The notes under the pieces are model-generated. The model had not been told where the DNA came from. It saw nothing but the letters and a program-made list of their open reading frames with translations, and did no database searches. Positions 10,157 through 21,119 of a stretch of 64,000 bases of DNA are shown here, one piece after another. This stretch comes from Drosophila persimilis (lineage: Eukaryota > Arthropoda > Insecta > Diptera > Drosophilidae): the NCBI RefSeq assembly GCF_003286085.1, contig NW_020825317.1:1550001-1614000 (forward strand), read 5' to 3'. Position numbers and translations under genes: made by a program. The stretch's first letter is position 1. Each line of letters starts with the position of its first letter.

Positions 10157-11403
10157 TTAGTCGGATTCTATTTCCATTAAGCAGTTGTTGCTACTCAAGG
10201 CGTCAGTATTGGGGTTCTTCTGTCTTGTTCTTTTGCTGCTTGAGCTTTTTAATTTGTCCGCAGCCTTAATTGCTGCTAATCTGCGCTTAGAGGTAGTTAG
10301 TGGTAGAATTTTTACATTGCTAGAGGTTGTGCTGTCTTTATGGGAATTTGATAGGGTGTTTATCTTACTGTATATTTCTGAGTCGATATCAGGGTACGTT
10401 ACAGCTTGGCGTTTGGATGTGGATGCTTGCTGGGGGTGTTGTTGTTTTTGTGATGCTGTGTGTTGTTGTTGTGGTGTTGTGTGTTGTGTGTTGTTGTTGT
10501 GATGCTGTGTATTGTTGTTGGGAATGCGTAGAGGCCTGTGTGGTGTTGGTGACTGAAGAGAATAAGTGGGGTGTATTATCTGTGTTCCGTGTCCGTAGTA
10601 TTGAGAGGGCTGTTTTGTTGTCGCATTTGTTTGTGGTTTTAATTGCTTGGAGTTCGTATTGAGTGATAAAGATAGGGCATTTTTTGCTGGTGGAGTTATG
10701 TGGGTTCGAAGAGTGCTGGTCGTTATTGCAGTTAATGCAGTGATGGGTTTTGTTACATTTCTCTTGTGTGGTCGCGTCAATGTGAAAGTCCTCTCCGCAA
10801 TTGAAGCAAAGTTTTTTGTTTTTGCAGAATTTTTGGAGGTGTCCAAACTGGAAGCAATTGTTGCATTTCATTGGAAGTGGTATATATTGTCTGACTTGGG
10901 CTCTATGGTATCCAATCATTATGTATTCCGGTAGGGTTAGTAGGTTGAATGTTAATATGCAGACGCCAGTCTCTTTAAGAGATCCGTTTTCTCTTTTCAA
11001 AATTTTCTTTACTTCGGAGACCTGTTGGTGCGCAAGTCCTAATTGGATTTCGTCTTCTTCAATGCCTCTTAAATCGTTAGAGTAAACGACGCCCTTTGAG
11101 TAGTTAAGAGAGTTGTGTATTGTGACGTTGACATTGATGTTGATGTCGCTTGCAAGAGATTTTAGGTGTATTAGTTTTTTCGCTTGTATGTTTGTTTTCG
11201 TCTTATTTTCTTATTTTTTTGCACATTTAGACTTCACCTCCACAGGTGTAGTCAACTTGTTTTTTTATGAGAAAGGGGGATACCAAGTTGAGGTCTTTGT
11301 TGGGATCTGTTCTCGAGAGGTTGACGAATTTCGGTCCAGGTGTTTGTAGAAGGGTTTCAATTTGGGGAGAGAGTCTAGGCCCTCGATCTTGGGGGTCCCC
11401 CAT
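10157..11403 (-). pseudogene. I-clade ORF1 (Gag-like nucleocapsid), frameshifted
   Basis: ATG at 11403 (MGDPQDRGPRLSPQIETLLQ). The frame shifts near 11235, then reads an RRM-like stretch (GVVYSNDLRGIEEDEIQLGL) and a cysteine-rich block with three knuckle-like motifs: CNNCFQFGHLQKFC, CFNCGEDFHIDATTQEKC and CINCNNDQHSSN. A second frameshift lies in the glutamine/threonine-coding CA-rich microsatellite at about 10440-10520. The C-terminus ends at 10157. I-factor ORF1 proteins bind the element RNA; that is family knowledge. The frame is broken at least twice. Confidence 0.7.
10435..10520. repeat. TGTTGT/CAACAA low-complexity tract
   Basis: Imperfect TTG and TGTG repeats within I-clade ORF1 encode glutamine- and threonine-rich protein on the minus strand. 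A frameshift sits inside the tract. Confidence 0.75.
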
Positions 11404-11632
11404 TACGGCGCCTCTGGTTTTGATTCCGTTAGGTTGTCACTTAATTGAATATTTGTGTTTGTTACTGTTCTAGTTATAATTGTTGGTAGTTGTTGGTGAT
11501 TCTACTTTGTGCGAGGTTTTGCGATGAGCTTTTAGTTAGCGTAGGCACGTTCGATCTCTAGGAGAGTAGTTTTGTGACTGGCGTATCGGGTATAACAAGC
11601 AGATGATCATCACCAATGTGCGCAAAGCACAG

Positions 11633-12379
11633 CAGTGTTGCCATTTTAGATTATTTTAAGCTGGAGTTGGCTTATTTTACAGCCAAATAGCTTGAAAACC
11701 AATTTAAATGCTTATAGCTTGAAATCTAGCTTATTTAAAAGTTCATTTAGCTTATTTTGGTTTTAGTACAAAACAATTTCTGTTTTTTTATTTTTGTAAT
11801 TGTAATATTTGTTAATTTTTAGCGAAAAATCGGACAAAAATAATATTTCTTGTTCGTATTTCGGTATATCATCCAATTTTGTGTATAAAGGTATGGTAAT
11901 TATTTGTTGATAAATTTTAGTCACACCACAGTATTGCACATGTTTGCACATTACATAAAAGCAATGAATCTAAGGAGTGGCTACGCAATGTGCCAACTGA
12001 TCCCACAAAATCGTACTGCTGCTTTTATAATGCAAAAATTGGGGCCAAGTTGTGCGAATTACGGCAGCATGCTGTCGCTAAAAAACATATTGCGTCCAAT
12101 TCAAGCATGGCACAAACAAACAAAATACCTTTTGTTAGAAAGTCCTCAAAAACCGAGATGCAGGAGGCTGCGGTTTGTTTGTACATTGCTAAGCACTCGG
12201 CCATAGCATAATGAAGTGAAAAAAATCATGTCATTACTTAGTTAAACATTTTTAAAAAGTATATCAATAAAATTAAAGTATCCATTATTCTGATGTGTTT
12301 TTATGGTTAGCTTATTGTTAAGCTATTTTTTTTTTAGTTTTTAGCTTGACTAGGTGACTCTAAAAATCTGGCAGCACTG
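11633..12379 (+). mobile_element. hAT-type element with 8-bp target duplication
   Basis: The left end CAGTGTTGCCATTTTAGA and the right end, read on minus, CAGTGCTGCCAGATTTTTAG form inverted repeats starting CAGTG. The flanks are aagcacag (11625-11632) and tagcacag (12380-12387), an 8-bp duplication with one mismatch, as expected of hAT transposition. The 747-bp interior holds only a zinc-finger-like remnant and no transposase catalytic core, so the copy is non-autonomous. Confidence 0.8.
11960..12211 (+). pseudogene. hAT N-terminal zinc-finger domain remnant
   Basis: The plus strand encodes, in one open frame up to 12211, VPTDPTKSYCCFYNAKIGAK, then LCELRQHAVAKKH and a tail ending EAAVCLYIAKHSAIA. 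The spacing of the cysteine pair and the later H-x(5)-H fits the BED/hAT-type N-terminal zinc finger found ahead of insect hAT transposases. No dimerisation or DDE region follows. Its role would be binding the element ends. Confidence 0.55.
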
Positions 12380-12387
12380 TAGCACAG

Positions 12388-12653
12388 CCCTCGACGGTCA
12401 CACCTACAGCTGACCAGACCAGTGTGCCCATAGCACCTCCATACCCGCAAGCACATCGCAGGGCTTGAATTTATTTTTGATCCAGTTCCAAAGGCAATAA
12501 AATACCACAAGAAACTTTGGGAGCCATATTTCGTATCGTTGAAGCTGACGTACGGACCATGCTGAAAAATGCTCCAAGTAAATCGAAAAGTTATGGCGAG
12601 AAACATTTTCGGTCTGTACTTTACAATTGCATTTAGGTGTATTTTTATAACCA
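12388..12653. other. Unassigned segment flanking the hAT element
   Basis: I see no coding domain. The segment continues the sequence into which the hAT element inserted and leads into a DINE-like scrap. Confidence 0.35.
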
Positions 12654-12756
12654 ATACTCATAACGAGTATAGGGGTATATTAGGTCGGAAGAGTTTCCGA
12701 CCCCATAAACTATACATATTCTTCTGTCCGTCCCTATGAGACGCTTGTTCTCAGAG
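12654..12756 (-). mobile_element. DINE-like fragment
   Basis: Short diverged piece with aggggtatatta, tttccgaccccataaact and tctgtccgtccctatgag, matching the 3' terminal part of the DINE copies in reverse orientation. Only about 100 bp remain. Confidence 0.6.
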
Positions 12757-14413
12757 ACTGATCTCTCTGCCTTATTTAACGTGGTGGTTCCACAGGTAGG
12801 GATTTCAACCACGGTTGAAATCCATCCCTGTGGAACTATAGTTCTCGCGCTATAGTGTGATAAAATACCCCACCATCGCGCGCCAAAGTTCAATAAAAAT
12901 ACCCCACGTCGCTCGCAAACATTCACAAGAAGCTGGTACCATGCGCCACTTAACGCCCCAGGAAAGAAGCAATAGCAAATACATAGCGACTCTTCCGGTT
13001 CCGATTGAAAGTATCCCCCCTTGGTGAGAGGCGAGGTGTATCTAACACGTCTTCCGATCTATGGGTCTCGGTACCTGGTTGAGAGCGCAACGGCACGATG
13101 AGCCTTGAGGCTCTCTAACGTTTTAACGTAACGTTTGGGTACTAACCACAGCCACGACTCTCGCGTTCTGCGTCGCAATGACATGTAGGCGTGTCGCTAA
13201 GCCTTCTTTCGTGCAGAAATGCATTGAGCGATCCGTGGTCCGTCAGCAACAACCCAGCACGCAGCGTGAAGCCAAACCTTTTCTCGCTGTAGACGAAGCC
13301 TGCGTTCGGGATGAATCGGTGCGTCACCCGACCTGGGGTGTCACCATTATCCCATCTGCGTTGCCACTCGCACAACAGGCCTTCGTCTAGTCGCGCCATC
13401 TTCTGCTTCCAGCTAAGATTTGCCAAATCTTCGTGGGTAGCCCTTCCACTTGAGGTAATATTCGGTGCGTCTGCTCACCAAACGTTTGTCTTCCACGCGT
13501 TGCACGGAAAAAGACATTTCTGATCCGATCTGATGCAAACAACTCTTAACAAGATTATTATTTCTCCAGCGGGTAGTTACGCTTTAGTTTGAAGCTGATT
13601 GCTAGGCGTCTGGCGACCAGATGAAACCGGGGGCTCCAGCAAGTACTTGCAGTCCACCTGTTTGCCACTGTGGACACTGTTCGGCATACCGGCAGGCATC
13701 CAATCGGGACTATCCCTTGGATGCCTCCACCACTTGTGTCGTCACGACGGACCAAACCGAGGCACCAAATAGTGCACAGTGGCACCATGTGTCCGGCATA
13801 TAATGTCCGCTTTTCGCGGGGACTGAGTCCCCAGTTGACCCGCAGTACGCGCGACATTGCCCCTACGACTCCAGTCAGCTTATCACGCAAGACCGTGATG
13901 TGCGGGAGAAAACTCAACCGCTCGCCGACCGTGATGCCTAGGTACCGATACTTGCGCTTATATGGCAGGCTTGCTCCAGCAAACCGTACCACTGGCGGCC
14001 GTCTAAGTATGCCTTTGAGCAGCATGATCGCCGTCTAGCTAGTGGAAACGGCAACACCGACTTCAACTCCCCAAGCACCTACGATGGACATTAACTCACC
14101 TCCGTTTTGCTCGAGCTCTGATCGGGTATTTCCTTCGATGAGGAGGAGCAAGTCGTCAGCATACGCGCTGAGCGCACCAAGGGGCTCTAAGCGCTGGAGC
14201 AACACGCCCATCAAGATGTTCCATATAAATGGTCCTCTTATGGACCCCTGCGGGCAACATCTTGTCACCGGAACAGTGGCTACTCCATGCCTACTTCGCC
14301 ACAAGCCTGCTTCTCGGCATCCCAGATCAAGGAGGCGGCGTAGTGCAGCATTCCACTCGACGTTGTCGAAGGCTCCCTTGAAGTCCACGAAGACTCCGAG
14401 CACGTACAAGAAA
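12757..14413 (-). mobile_element. R1-clade non-LTR element, 3' part (copy A)
   Basis: Minus-strand fragment holding the 3' half of the same family as the element at 37785-52262. It covers RT from the first catalytic region (VFVDFKGAFDN, about 14395-14365) through YADDLLLLIEG, thumb (ILRRPPVVRFAGASLPYKRK) and the C-terminal region to a 3' UTR of about 380 bp. There are stops or shifts at 14035, about 13700 and about 13430-13140. Its 5' boundary abuts a Tc1-type fragment at about 14413. It keeps the RT palm that copy B has lost. Confidence 0.8.
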
Positions 14414-15050
14414 ATTTTGACTGACAATTCAATGGCGAGTGTCGAAAAATTGGGTCTTAAAGCGATGAATTTCTTGTTTCAACAAGACAATGACCCCAAA
14501 AATACCTTGTTTTTGGTCCAAGAATGGCTGTTGTATCAGTGCAAGCAGTTAAAAACGCCGCCGTAGTCACCAGATCTGAACGCCATAGAGCATGTTTGGG
14601 ATTTGCTAGAAAAAAAAATTAGGAAACATAAAATTTCCTCCAAGGAAATCCTTAAAACGGGTCTGATGACGAAATTGGAGAAAATTGATCCAAATGAAAC
14701 CAATCATTTGGTAAAAAGTATGCCCCGACGTCTAAAAGCTGTTATTGAAGCTAAGGGCGGCCCCACCAAATATTGAAATCAGAAAAAATTGGGGACAATA
14801 AGTTTTTTTCGTACAAAATAAAAAGTGTCCGAATAATTGTTGTGCGTAAAAAAGTGGCTTTTTTGATACTTTTAATTTTTTTTGATACGCCAAAGAATTT
14901 TTTTTTTGTTTTTAGTTTTGAAATTAGTAGTAATAATATCCATGTTCATAATGAAATAAAATTTTTTTGTCAAACTTAAATACTTTTCAAGTTATTTATA
15001 AAGAAAGTTGGCATAGACGAGTGTCCGAATAAATGTTGTGCTGACTGTAT
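14414..15050 (+). mobile_element. Tc1-type transposon, 3' part
   Basis: The plus strand encodes the C-terminal half of a Tc1 transposase: FLFQQDNDPKNT (second catalytic Asp), then SPDLNAIEHVWDLLEKKIRK (catalytic Glu) after an in-frame TAG at 14563-14565, ending LKAVIEAKGGPTKY with a stop at 14774-14776. About 270 bp of AT-rich sequence leads to a terminus agtgtccgaataaatgttgt followed by gctgactg and TA, consistent with a Tc1 terminal repeat and TA target. The 5' half is missing at the junction with the R1-like copy. Confidence 0.75.
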
Positions 15051-15059
15051 TTCGACTTC

Positions 15060-15340
15060 CGACTTGCTTGCAATGTAGGGCCTATTCTTGCTTGTATACT
15101 CCTTTGCAGCTTCCCCACTTAGGCATGAAACTGATGCACCAGAACCTATAATACTCCATAGGTCTTACCAAATATTTTTATTTCTACAAATGGTCTAATA
15201 TCTTTTTTCATATCTACAATCGAATCTAGACTTAGTGATATACCCCTCATTCCATCTTTAACTTTTCTTATAAAGTTACGAAAACGAACGGTATTCCTCT
15301 TCTTTCTCTTATCTTTTCATACATTTGAAAATTGTAGATC
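15060..15340 (-). pseudogene. Ty3/gypsy protease-region remnant
   Basis: The reverse strand near 15200-15110 reads RPFVEIKIFGKTYGVL, resembling the strand that precedes the D-S/T-G-A active site of gypsy proteases, followed by a decayed active site. There is no intact frame. The assignment rests on one short stretch. Confidence 0.35.
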
Positions 15341-15371
15341 GTTACATTAAGCAGTGAACTCAGTTTTACCA

Positions 15372-15560
15372 AGGAGACTGAGGGTCAGAGTCAAACTGCT
15401 GGAAACTTTGGGTACCATCAGAATTGACATAGTCTGTATTGTATAATGCACACGCGCCTCCTCATAGTTCTCATGGCGGCATCGGAAAAACGTTGGAAAA
15501 GCTTCGTCGAAATCTTTTTTGGCCAAATATGAAAAAAGACGTCAAAGAATTTACACAACT
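15372..15560 (+). pseudogene. Ty3/gypsy integrase zinc-binding domain remnant
   Basis: The plus strand reads WKLWVPSE, then YNAHAPPHSSHGGIGKTLEK and LRRNLFWPNMKKDV. This is the HHCC-domain start of a gypsy-type integrase and matches in order the same region of the element at 44065-47461 (WKLWVPSA, HDAPSSAHCGMAKTVEKL). The distal C-x2-C pair is lost. A rearrangement must separate it from the oppositely oriented protease piece upstream. Confidence 0.65.
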
Positions 15561-15639
15561 ACCACACCGGAACATCGAGACACATTATACTACCGCCCGT
15601 AGGAGTAGGATCTTGGCAGTTTTTACACCTGATTTTTAT

Positions 15640-16800
15640 TGATTTCAGGATCCAAAAATCAAAGGAGAACTCACTACCATTTATTCGTGACTTCACAACT
15701 GTGTGTATTTTATCTTTTGATGAGCAAGATCCTCGGTAATAAGATTGGTTTGAGATCGAGAGTCAAGCAGAACTCTGGCCAAAGTGTGTTCACCTCTCTA
15801 AGTTCGGACACTTACGATCGACGTACCTTGTTCAACAATGCCGTATGCAGACCCTGTGAGGTGGAAGCTTGATCCTGATCTGACGGAGGAGAAGTTCTCT
15901 CTTGGGTGGGCGGCAACGCGAGACTATTAGCAGTCACTGTGTATCTATGCAAAATTGTATGTATTTATTGGCTTTGCATTGCAAACCTTTGCATAACCGA
16001 GGGACGCGAAAATAGAGGGCAGTTTGACACTACATGGTCTTCTGAATTGTTGAGTTCTACTGTTGGTGGATGTGGAAGAACAAGCAAATGAACTGCGATT
16101 ATGCTGCTCGCTTGGCATGACATTGTCCTGGTTTGGCCGATTCATCTGCAGACAGATCCTGGTATCGGCGATTCAAGATTTTCTCAAAGTCGGACCAAAG
16201 CGGTAATATCTCATAAGTAATCTGTTCATCCCACTTTTTTTCGACACTGGGTGGACTCTGTTCAAAACCAGATGAATGAGCATTGTATTCAACATTTTTT
16301 TATTGTCTCCGATCGACAGTAGCGGTCTATAAATCAACGAAACATTATCGATTTGATTCCCTAGGGACGATGCGGACTGATGCGATATTCTCGGCGGATT
16401 GAACAATGCGGAGATATTATTCGTGAATATCAAATACTCGTCGTATACTCGTTTTAGGCCCGCCATGGCCATTCCATAATTGGCCTCAGTGACTTGGAAC
16501 GACTTTATTGTTCGTAATGTTTCATCAGAGAGGCACGAAATCAAATTATTAAATTTCTAGAAAAGGCTAATGAAACTTTTAAACTCCGAATAACTCCCAC
16601 TAAATTTGGGTAATGCCACCAACTTCGGAAGTCTAGCACGAGTTGGGGCTGAGAAAGACACTGCAAGCTTCGTATCGATTGCTGCATAAAAGGCGCCATT
16701 AAGCCACATTATCTTTGCCTTAGTTACAATCGACAGCTCTTCCAACTCGGCTGCAGACATATGTCTGGAGAAAACCAAATACGGAGCTTGAGATGAAAAA
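15640..16800 (-). pseudogene. BEL/Pao gag-protease fragment, copy A
   Basis: A minus-strand relative of the element at 56290-57880. The same DUF1759-type Gag segments are seen: FSGSYSEFKSFISLF, SCLSDETLRTIKSFQVTEAN, YGMAMAGLKRVYDEYLIFTN and IHLVLNRVHPVSKKSGMN, followed by a decayed knuckle and protease region down to about 15650. The frame is broken at least three times. The fragment ends at cctgaaat (plus atttcagg, about 15638-15645), where its match to copy B stops. Confidence 0.7.
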
Positions 16801-16928
16801 CTTAAAAGCCACAGTATAGTACATACATTTGATTTTCATTGGTAAGTTTGATGGTTTAGAAGTTCTGAAGTGCCTTGGTTCATTTAAGCTGTGAGCCACT
16901 GTACGTCTGGCTTTGCGAATTTGATAAA

Positions 16929-17455
16929 AACGAGGGGGAACGTTGTGAGTGGCTGCTGCGACGCAACTCTACATATATACCCAATATTTAGTCAGAATGG
17001 CTTTTCCCCGGCAGATGGCGCATACATTGAGCGACAATAGATTTGTGCGAGAGAGATCTGATCAAAATTCGCCAATCTGGTCTATGTGTATGGTTACTCT
17101 CTATGATAGTGCGTTTTTAATTTTCCCGTATCTTCCAAATTGAGGATGACACAGATTTTCCTTCTTTGTGGGGGCGGAAGGGGGGGGGCGAAATATCAAA
17201 TTTGGTTACTCTAGGTCGTATACTTAGTCGCTGAGATCTAGGCGTTCCCTTTTAGCGACAGGCAAAGCCGACCAAGAAACGTGTGTGATAAAGAGGGACA
17301 GAGCGAGAGAAAAATAAATTGTTTTCCTCATTCTGGCTATAATAATGGCACGATGTGGTTCAGATTCCACAGTCTAGAAGATATAGTCGTTCTCTACGAT
17401 TCCGCGATTTTCGTCTTTGGTGGGGGCAGAAGGGGGCGCTGCGAAGTTCTGAAAA
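16929..17455 (+). mobile_element. DINE-like Helentron, copy 2 (3' truncated and deleted)
   Basis: It starts aaacgagggggaacgttgtg and follows the family sequence with large internal deletions. It breaks off after gaagttctgaaaaacat, well before the terminal GAGTATCGGGTAT. Confidence 0.75.
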
Positions 17456-17654
17456 ACATTTGTTCAAACATGAACATATTATCGTCGAAACCACGCCACT
17501 TTCGGCCTCTTGCAGAATGTTCAAACATAAACATATTATTGTACACATTCACGCATCTATCCAAAAAATGGATCTCTAAAGAAATCACATAAAGTAGATA
17601 AGTAATGACAGTTCGAGTGTCAACAAAGATCTGTAGCCCATCGAAAGATACTAC
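17456..17654. repeat. Spacer with a 60-bp direct repeat
   Basis: The unit tgttcaaacatgaacatatt (17460-17479) returns as tgttcaaacataaacatatt at 17519-17538, offset by about 60 bp, with weaker similarity between. The origin is unknown. It separates two DINE copies in the same orientation. Confidence 0.5.
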
Positions 17655-18748
17655 AAAACGAGGGGGAACGTTGTGAGTTGCTGCGGAGACCGCAACTCTA
17701 CAGTTATACCCGATACTAAGTCAGTATGGCTCTCCTCCGGCAGACGCCGCTAATATTAAACGACACGATAAAGAGTGCGTGCGAGAGAGACAGAAAATCA
17801 GTCTGAGCGTGACGTCGGGCGCTGCGTAGCCAGTGCAAATTGATTTGTTCCTTTTGGCTATAAAAATTATCTGATCTGATCCAGATTCAGCAAACTGATA
17901 GATATGGTCATTATCTATGATTCTGCGTTTTTAGTTTTCTCGAATCTGCAATATTGTGGATGCAACAGATTTTCGTCCTTTGTGTGGGCGGAAGGGGATG
18001 GGGCGAAATTTTGAGATATACGTTTTATAGTGAGATCTAACAGAAGTGCGGATACCAAATTTGGTTACTCTAGCCTTAATAGTCTCTGAGATTTATGAAT
18101 ATCCCAAGATTTTCATCCTTTGCGGGAAGGGGGTGTGGCGAAATTTTGAAACAAACTCGTCTCGGTCCGATATATTAGGAGTGTGGATACAAAATTTGGT
18201 TGCTCTAGCTTTTATAGTCTCTGAGATCTAGGCGCTAATGTTTTACTCTAAGCAAAGCCGCCTATGCTACGTGTGTGTTAGAGAGAGACAGGGTGAGAAA
18301 AAATGAAATTGTTTTCTTGATGCTGGCTATAATAATAATACGATCCAATTCAGATTCTGCAGTCTGCAGATATGGAGAATGCTCCACGACTCTGCGTTTT
18401 TAATTTTCTCTAATCTTTAAAATTGTGGATGCCACAGATTTTCGCCCTTTGTGGGGGCGGCAGTGGGGGGTACGAAGTTTTGAATTTTTTGGAAGCAGTG
18501 ACATATCAGAGAAGTCTGGATCCAAAACATCGTTGCTCTAGCTCTTATAGTCTTTGAGCACTAGGCGCTAATAGGGACGGACAGACAGACGGACGGACAG
18601 ACAGACAGGGCTCAATCGACTCGGCTATTGATGCTGGTCAAGAATATATATACTTTATAGGGTCGGAAACGATTCCTTCTGGACGTTACACACATCCACT
18701 TTTACCACAAATCTAATATACCCCAATACTCATTTTGAGTATCGGGTA
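17655..18748 (+). mobile_element. DINE-like Helentron, copy 3
   Basis: Nearly full-length, from aaacgagggggaacgttgtg to gagtatcgggta, with both subterminal hairpin regions, the GA-rich tracts and the GACA/GACG run at 18572-18608. Confidence 0.85.
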
Positions 18749-19300
18749 AATAGACACCCGCAGTAAAATGTATCCTTTGCGAAGGTCTAACGATAATTAT
18801 AGAATACTAAATTTTACCTCCTACCTCAACTCGCAAATGTCTAGACTTTTCTTTTAAGGTCTTAGCAACATTTGTAACAGTGACATATCACAGGAGTCTG
18901 GATACAACATTTGGTTGCTCTAGCTCTTGTAGTCTCCCTCTAGTAATGGGGGTGGCGATTGAACATGCCCGAAATACTTGTTTGGCTGGTTCCTACATGG
19001 GTACTTTCCGAACTAACCCTATGGTAAACGAACGCCGAACCACTCAAAGAAGAGACAACAAATGTTGCTCTGTTTACTTTTCAAGCCACCGCGCACCAGC
19101 CACCGATCTAGCTCGGTGGGGATGCAACGTCTGACCAGTAGACGAAGAAACGAAAAAGGATGAGAGGAAAGTGTATGGGTAGCAGCAAATACTATACAAT
19201 ATTGGTATTGTATAGTCTTTGGTACCATTTTGTTCCGCAATAAAAAATATGTTTAATTTTTAATATGAAATGAATTTAATATGAATATTGAGGATATATG
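18749..19300. other. Unassigned spacer with a DINE scrap
   Basis: No gene is supported. Bases 18868-18935 match the DINE block containing tgacatatcacaggagtctg and ttggttgctctagctcttgt. A small hairpin (ccaccgatctagctcggtgg) sits at about 19100-19119. Confidence 0.4.
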
Positions 19301-19317
19301 TATATGTATGTATTATG

Positions 19318-20110
19318 TACTACAATTGAAGCTTTTTGCCATCACTTTTTTCCAATCTGGCCTTCCGTTCCTGAGCATACTGGAAATATTTTTGAGTTGT
19401 ATGGTCGTAGTCCTGATCCTCGAGCGCAAGCTTCTGTTTAAATGCACCTGTAGACAATATAAAAAATATTAAAAATTGGGTAATTACACAAGCTAAAATA
19501 GTAAAACTTACTTCTTAGTGCTAAAGTGGTTCGAAGTCCTCTTACACACTTTTTGGATTCTGTCCCACGCCAGCAGAAAAACTTCGCCACATCATCGCTT
19601 GTAATCTGTCGCCAGGAGCTCCTTATAAGCTTATAAAACGTTTTTTCATTGATAGCGATTAATTCCTTGATCTTGAGAAAAAAAAGAGATTAATCAAAAG
19701 ATTTACACAGAATAAAAAGCAAAGCATTGCCTGCCATATGGCTGACATTATTAGCAGACAGCCACTTAGCTAACCGATTATTAAAGTCAGTTTAGAATGT
19801 TCAGTGAATGGAAATTTATTATTTTCCGCATTTTCAGTAAACTGGAATGCATTACTTTCGCCAGATAATGCATTTTGTTGGTGTTCGGGTTCCGAAATAT
19901 TTTGCCTATAATTCAATTTAACCTAAAAATCTCCAGTAGCTCTTTGCACATGTCGAGCCTCTCCGATATATGTTCGGCTTTTTCTTTTGGAGGACATTTT
20001 CTTTATTAATAATGTACTTACCTATTGGTAGAAATTTCTAGTAAATGCGTAAGAGATTGTAGATTTTCTAACTTTGCACTGCACAGTTCGACGAAAATAA
20101 TTGAAATGAC
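19318..20110 (-). pseudogene. Probably spliced gene remnant, unidentified (possible DUF4806-like C-terminus)
   Basis: The last exon on minus runs from about 19450 to a stop at about 19320 and encodes AFKQKLALEDQDYDHTTQKY and a lysine-rich end. It is preceded by an acceptor (ctacag). The upstream exon, 19670-19510, encodes ITSDDVAKFFCWRGTESKK and ends at a good donor (gtaagt) in phase 1, so the two join in frame. Further upstream are RLAKWLSANNVSHMAGNALL with a frame slip, and ELCSAKLENLQSLTHLLEIS ending at another gtaagtac donor at about 20026. The pattern resembles insect proteins with a DUF4806-like C-terminus, some of which are transposon-derived. I do not recognise the gene. Confidence 0.4.
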
Positions 20111-20760
20111 GGCGCATGGAACGCACGCTTTATTTGCACTTGTTTCTAATGCTGGACACATGTAGCAAAAGAAAAACACGAATGACTTCTCGACCACTAA
20201 TCTGTCGACACGTGAACACACAGCCGAAGGAAGCTTGCCGGACCGAAGGCACACGAAGGCTTGCTTCTTTTTTTTTGGCTTTCGACCGGCAGCACAGTCG
20301 CAGCGCACTTTCCTATTGTAAAACTCCCGCTTGCGCACTCGTTTGCAAGCGTTTTGCGACCCAAGAATTAGAGCTCATTTTTGTCTCGCTTGCGACCTTG
20401 TTTGCGAGAGTTTTGCGATACAAAACCATATCGTACATGCAAAAGGAATGTTTGTTAGTTTGCTGGGATATACCACTATACTAATTTTAAGTATCGGGTA
20501 TAAGAGCATGCACCCTCGTTCTCTCTATGAACAGCAGACTTCGTTTCTTTTCGTTTCGGTTTACCGTTGAGCGTTTTACGTTGAGCTGTTCGTGAGACTC
20601 TTTCTTATCGAACATCGCACAAAGAGAGATACGAGTGACGCTGGCACAGAGAGACTCACTAAAAGACCGATTGGCTGAAAAAGTCAACGCAAACGGTCTT
20701 TTCAATAAGTTGTCTTTTTTACGCACAGTGTCACATATTTTGATTCATTTTCGTTACTTA
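20111..20760. other. No gene seen
   Basis: Mixed sequence with several TTGCGA motifs around 20330-20420 and a DINE-terminal scrap (aattttaagtatcgggtata) at 20480-20502. I see no reliable coding sequence. Confidence 0.35.
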
Positions 20761-20769
20761 CGGATACGA

Positions 20770-21118
20770 AACTCATAAAGTTTCTCGACGTGTTTGGGTT
20801 CATACCAATGGCATTATAAATTGGATCAAGAATTTCTTTAAATCGCTCGCTATCCAAAAATAAAAATTTCTTTCCGTCAGTTGTTAAAATTTGAATAAGT
20901 GAATTTACAATAGATTATTCACTTGTTTCATGTGTAATTTCGTATTCTTTACAACTTCAATTTCGGCCTCCTCTTCGCTGTCGCACGTTCTAAATATTTC
21001 ACCATGTTTATTTTGACGTTTAAAATTTGTAGAATGATTGCCAGCTAATTTTACTCCGCATACTTTACACACTGATTTATTGTCAAATGAATTAAATGTA
21101 AAAAATGTATGCACTTTT
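20770..21118 (-). pseudogene. BED zinc-finger/hAT-type transposase N-terminal remnant
   Basis: The minus strand from the DINE junction at 21118 encodes TFFTFNSFDNKSVCKVCGVK, then a finger end with HSTNFKRQNKHGEIF. This is the C-x2-C...H...H pattern of a BED finger. After a stop at about 20905 it continues at 20890-20775 as GKKFLFLDSERFKEILDPIY and ends at a possible donor (gtaagtaa). The start is cut off by DINE copy 4. It is either a hAT transposase or a BED-domain host gene remnant. Confidence 0.5.
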
Positions 21119-21119
21119 T

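Larger units (their letters stand above)
8755..11560 (-). mobile_element. I-clade non-LTR retrotransposon, 3' truncated
   Basis: A minus-strand element with two frames in I-factor order: ORF1 (Gag with CCHC knuckles) from 11403, then ORF2 (endonuclease and RT) from 10093. It stops inside the RT at about 8755, next to the tail of the plus-strand CR1-type element, so the two are joined tail to tail. Loss of the 3' end is not what target-primed reverse transcription produces, so a later deletion or rearrangement is likely. Confidence 0.75.

Noticed and set aside
10185-10934. Long plus-strand frames opposite the I-clade ORF1
   Set aside because: They are cysteine/valine-rich translations of the antisense of a CAA-rich tract and have no domain. 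The minus strand holds the zinc knuckles.
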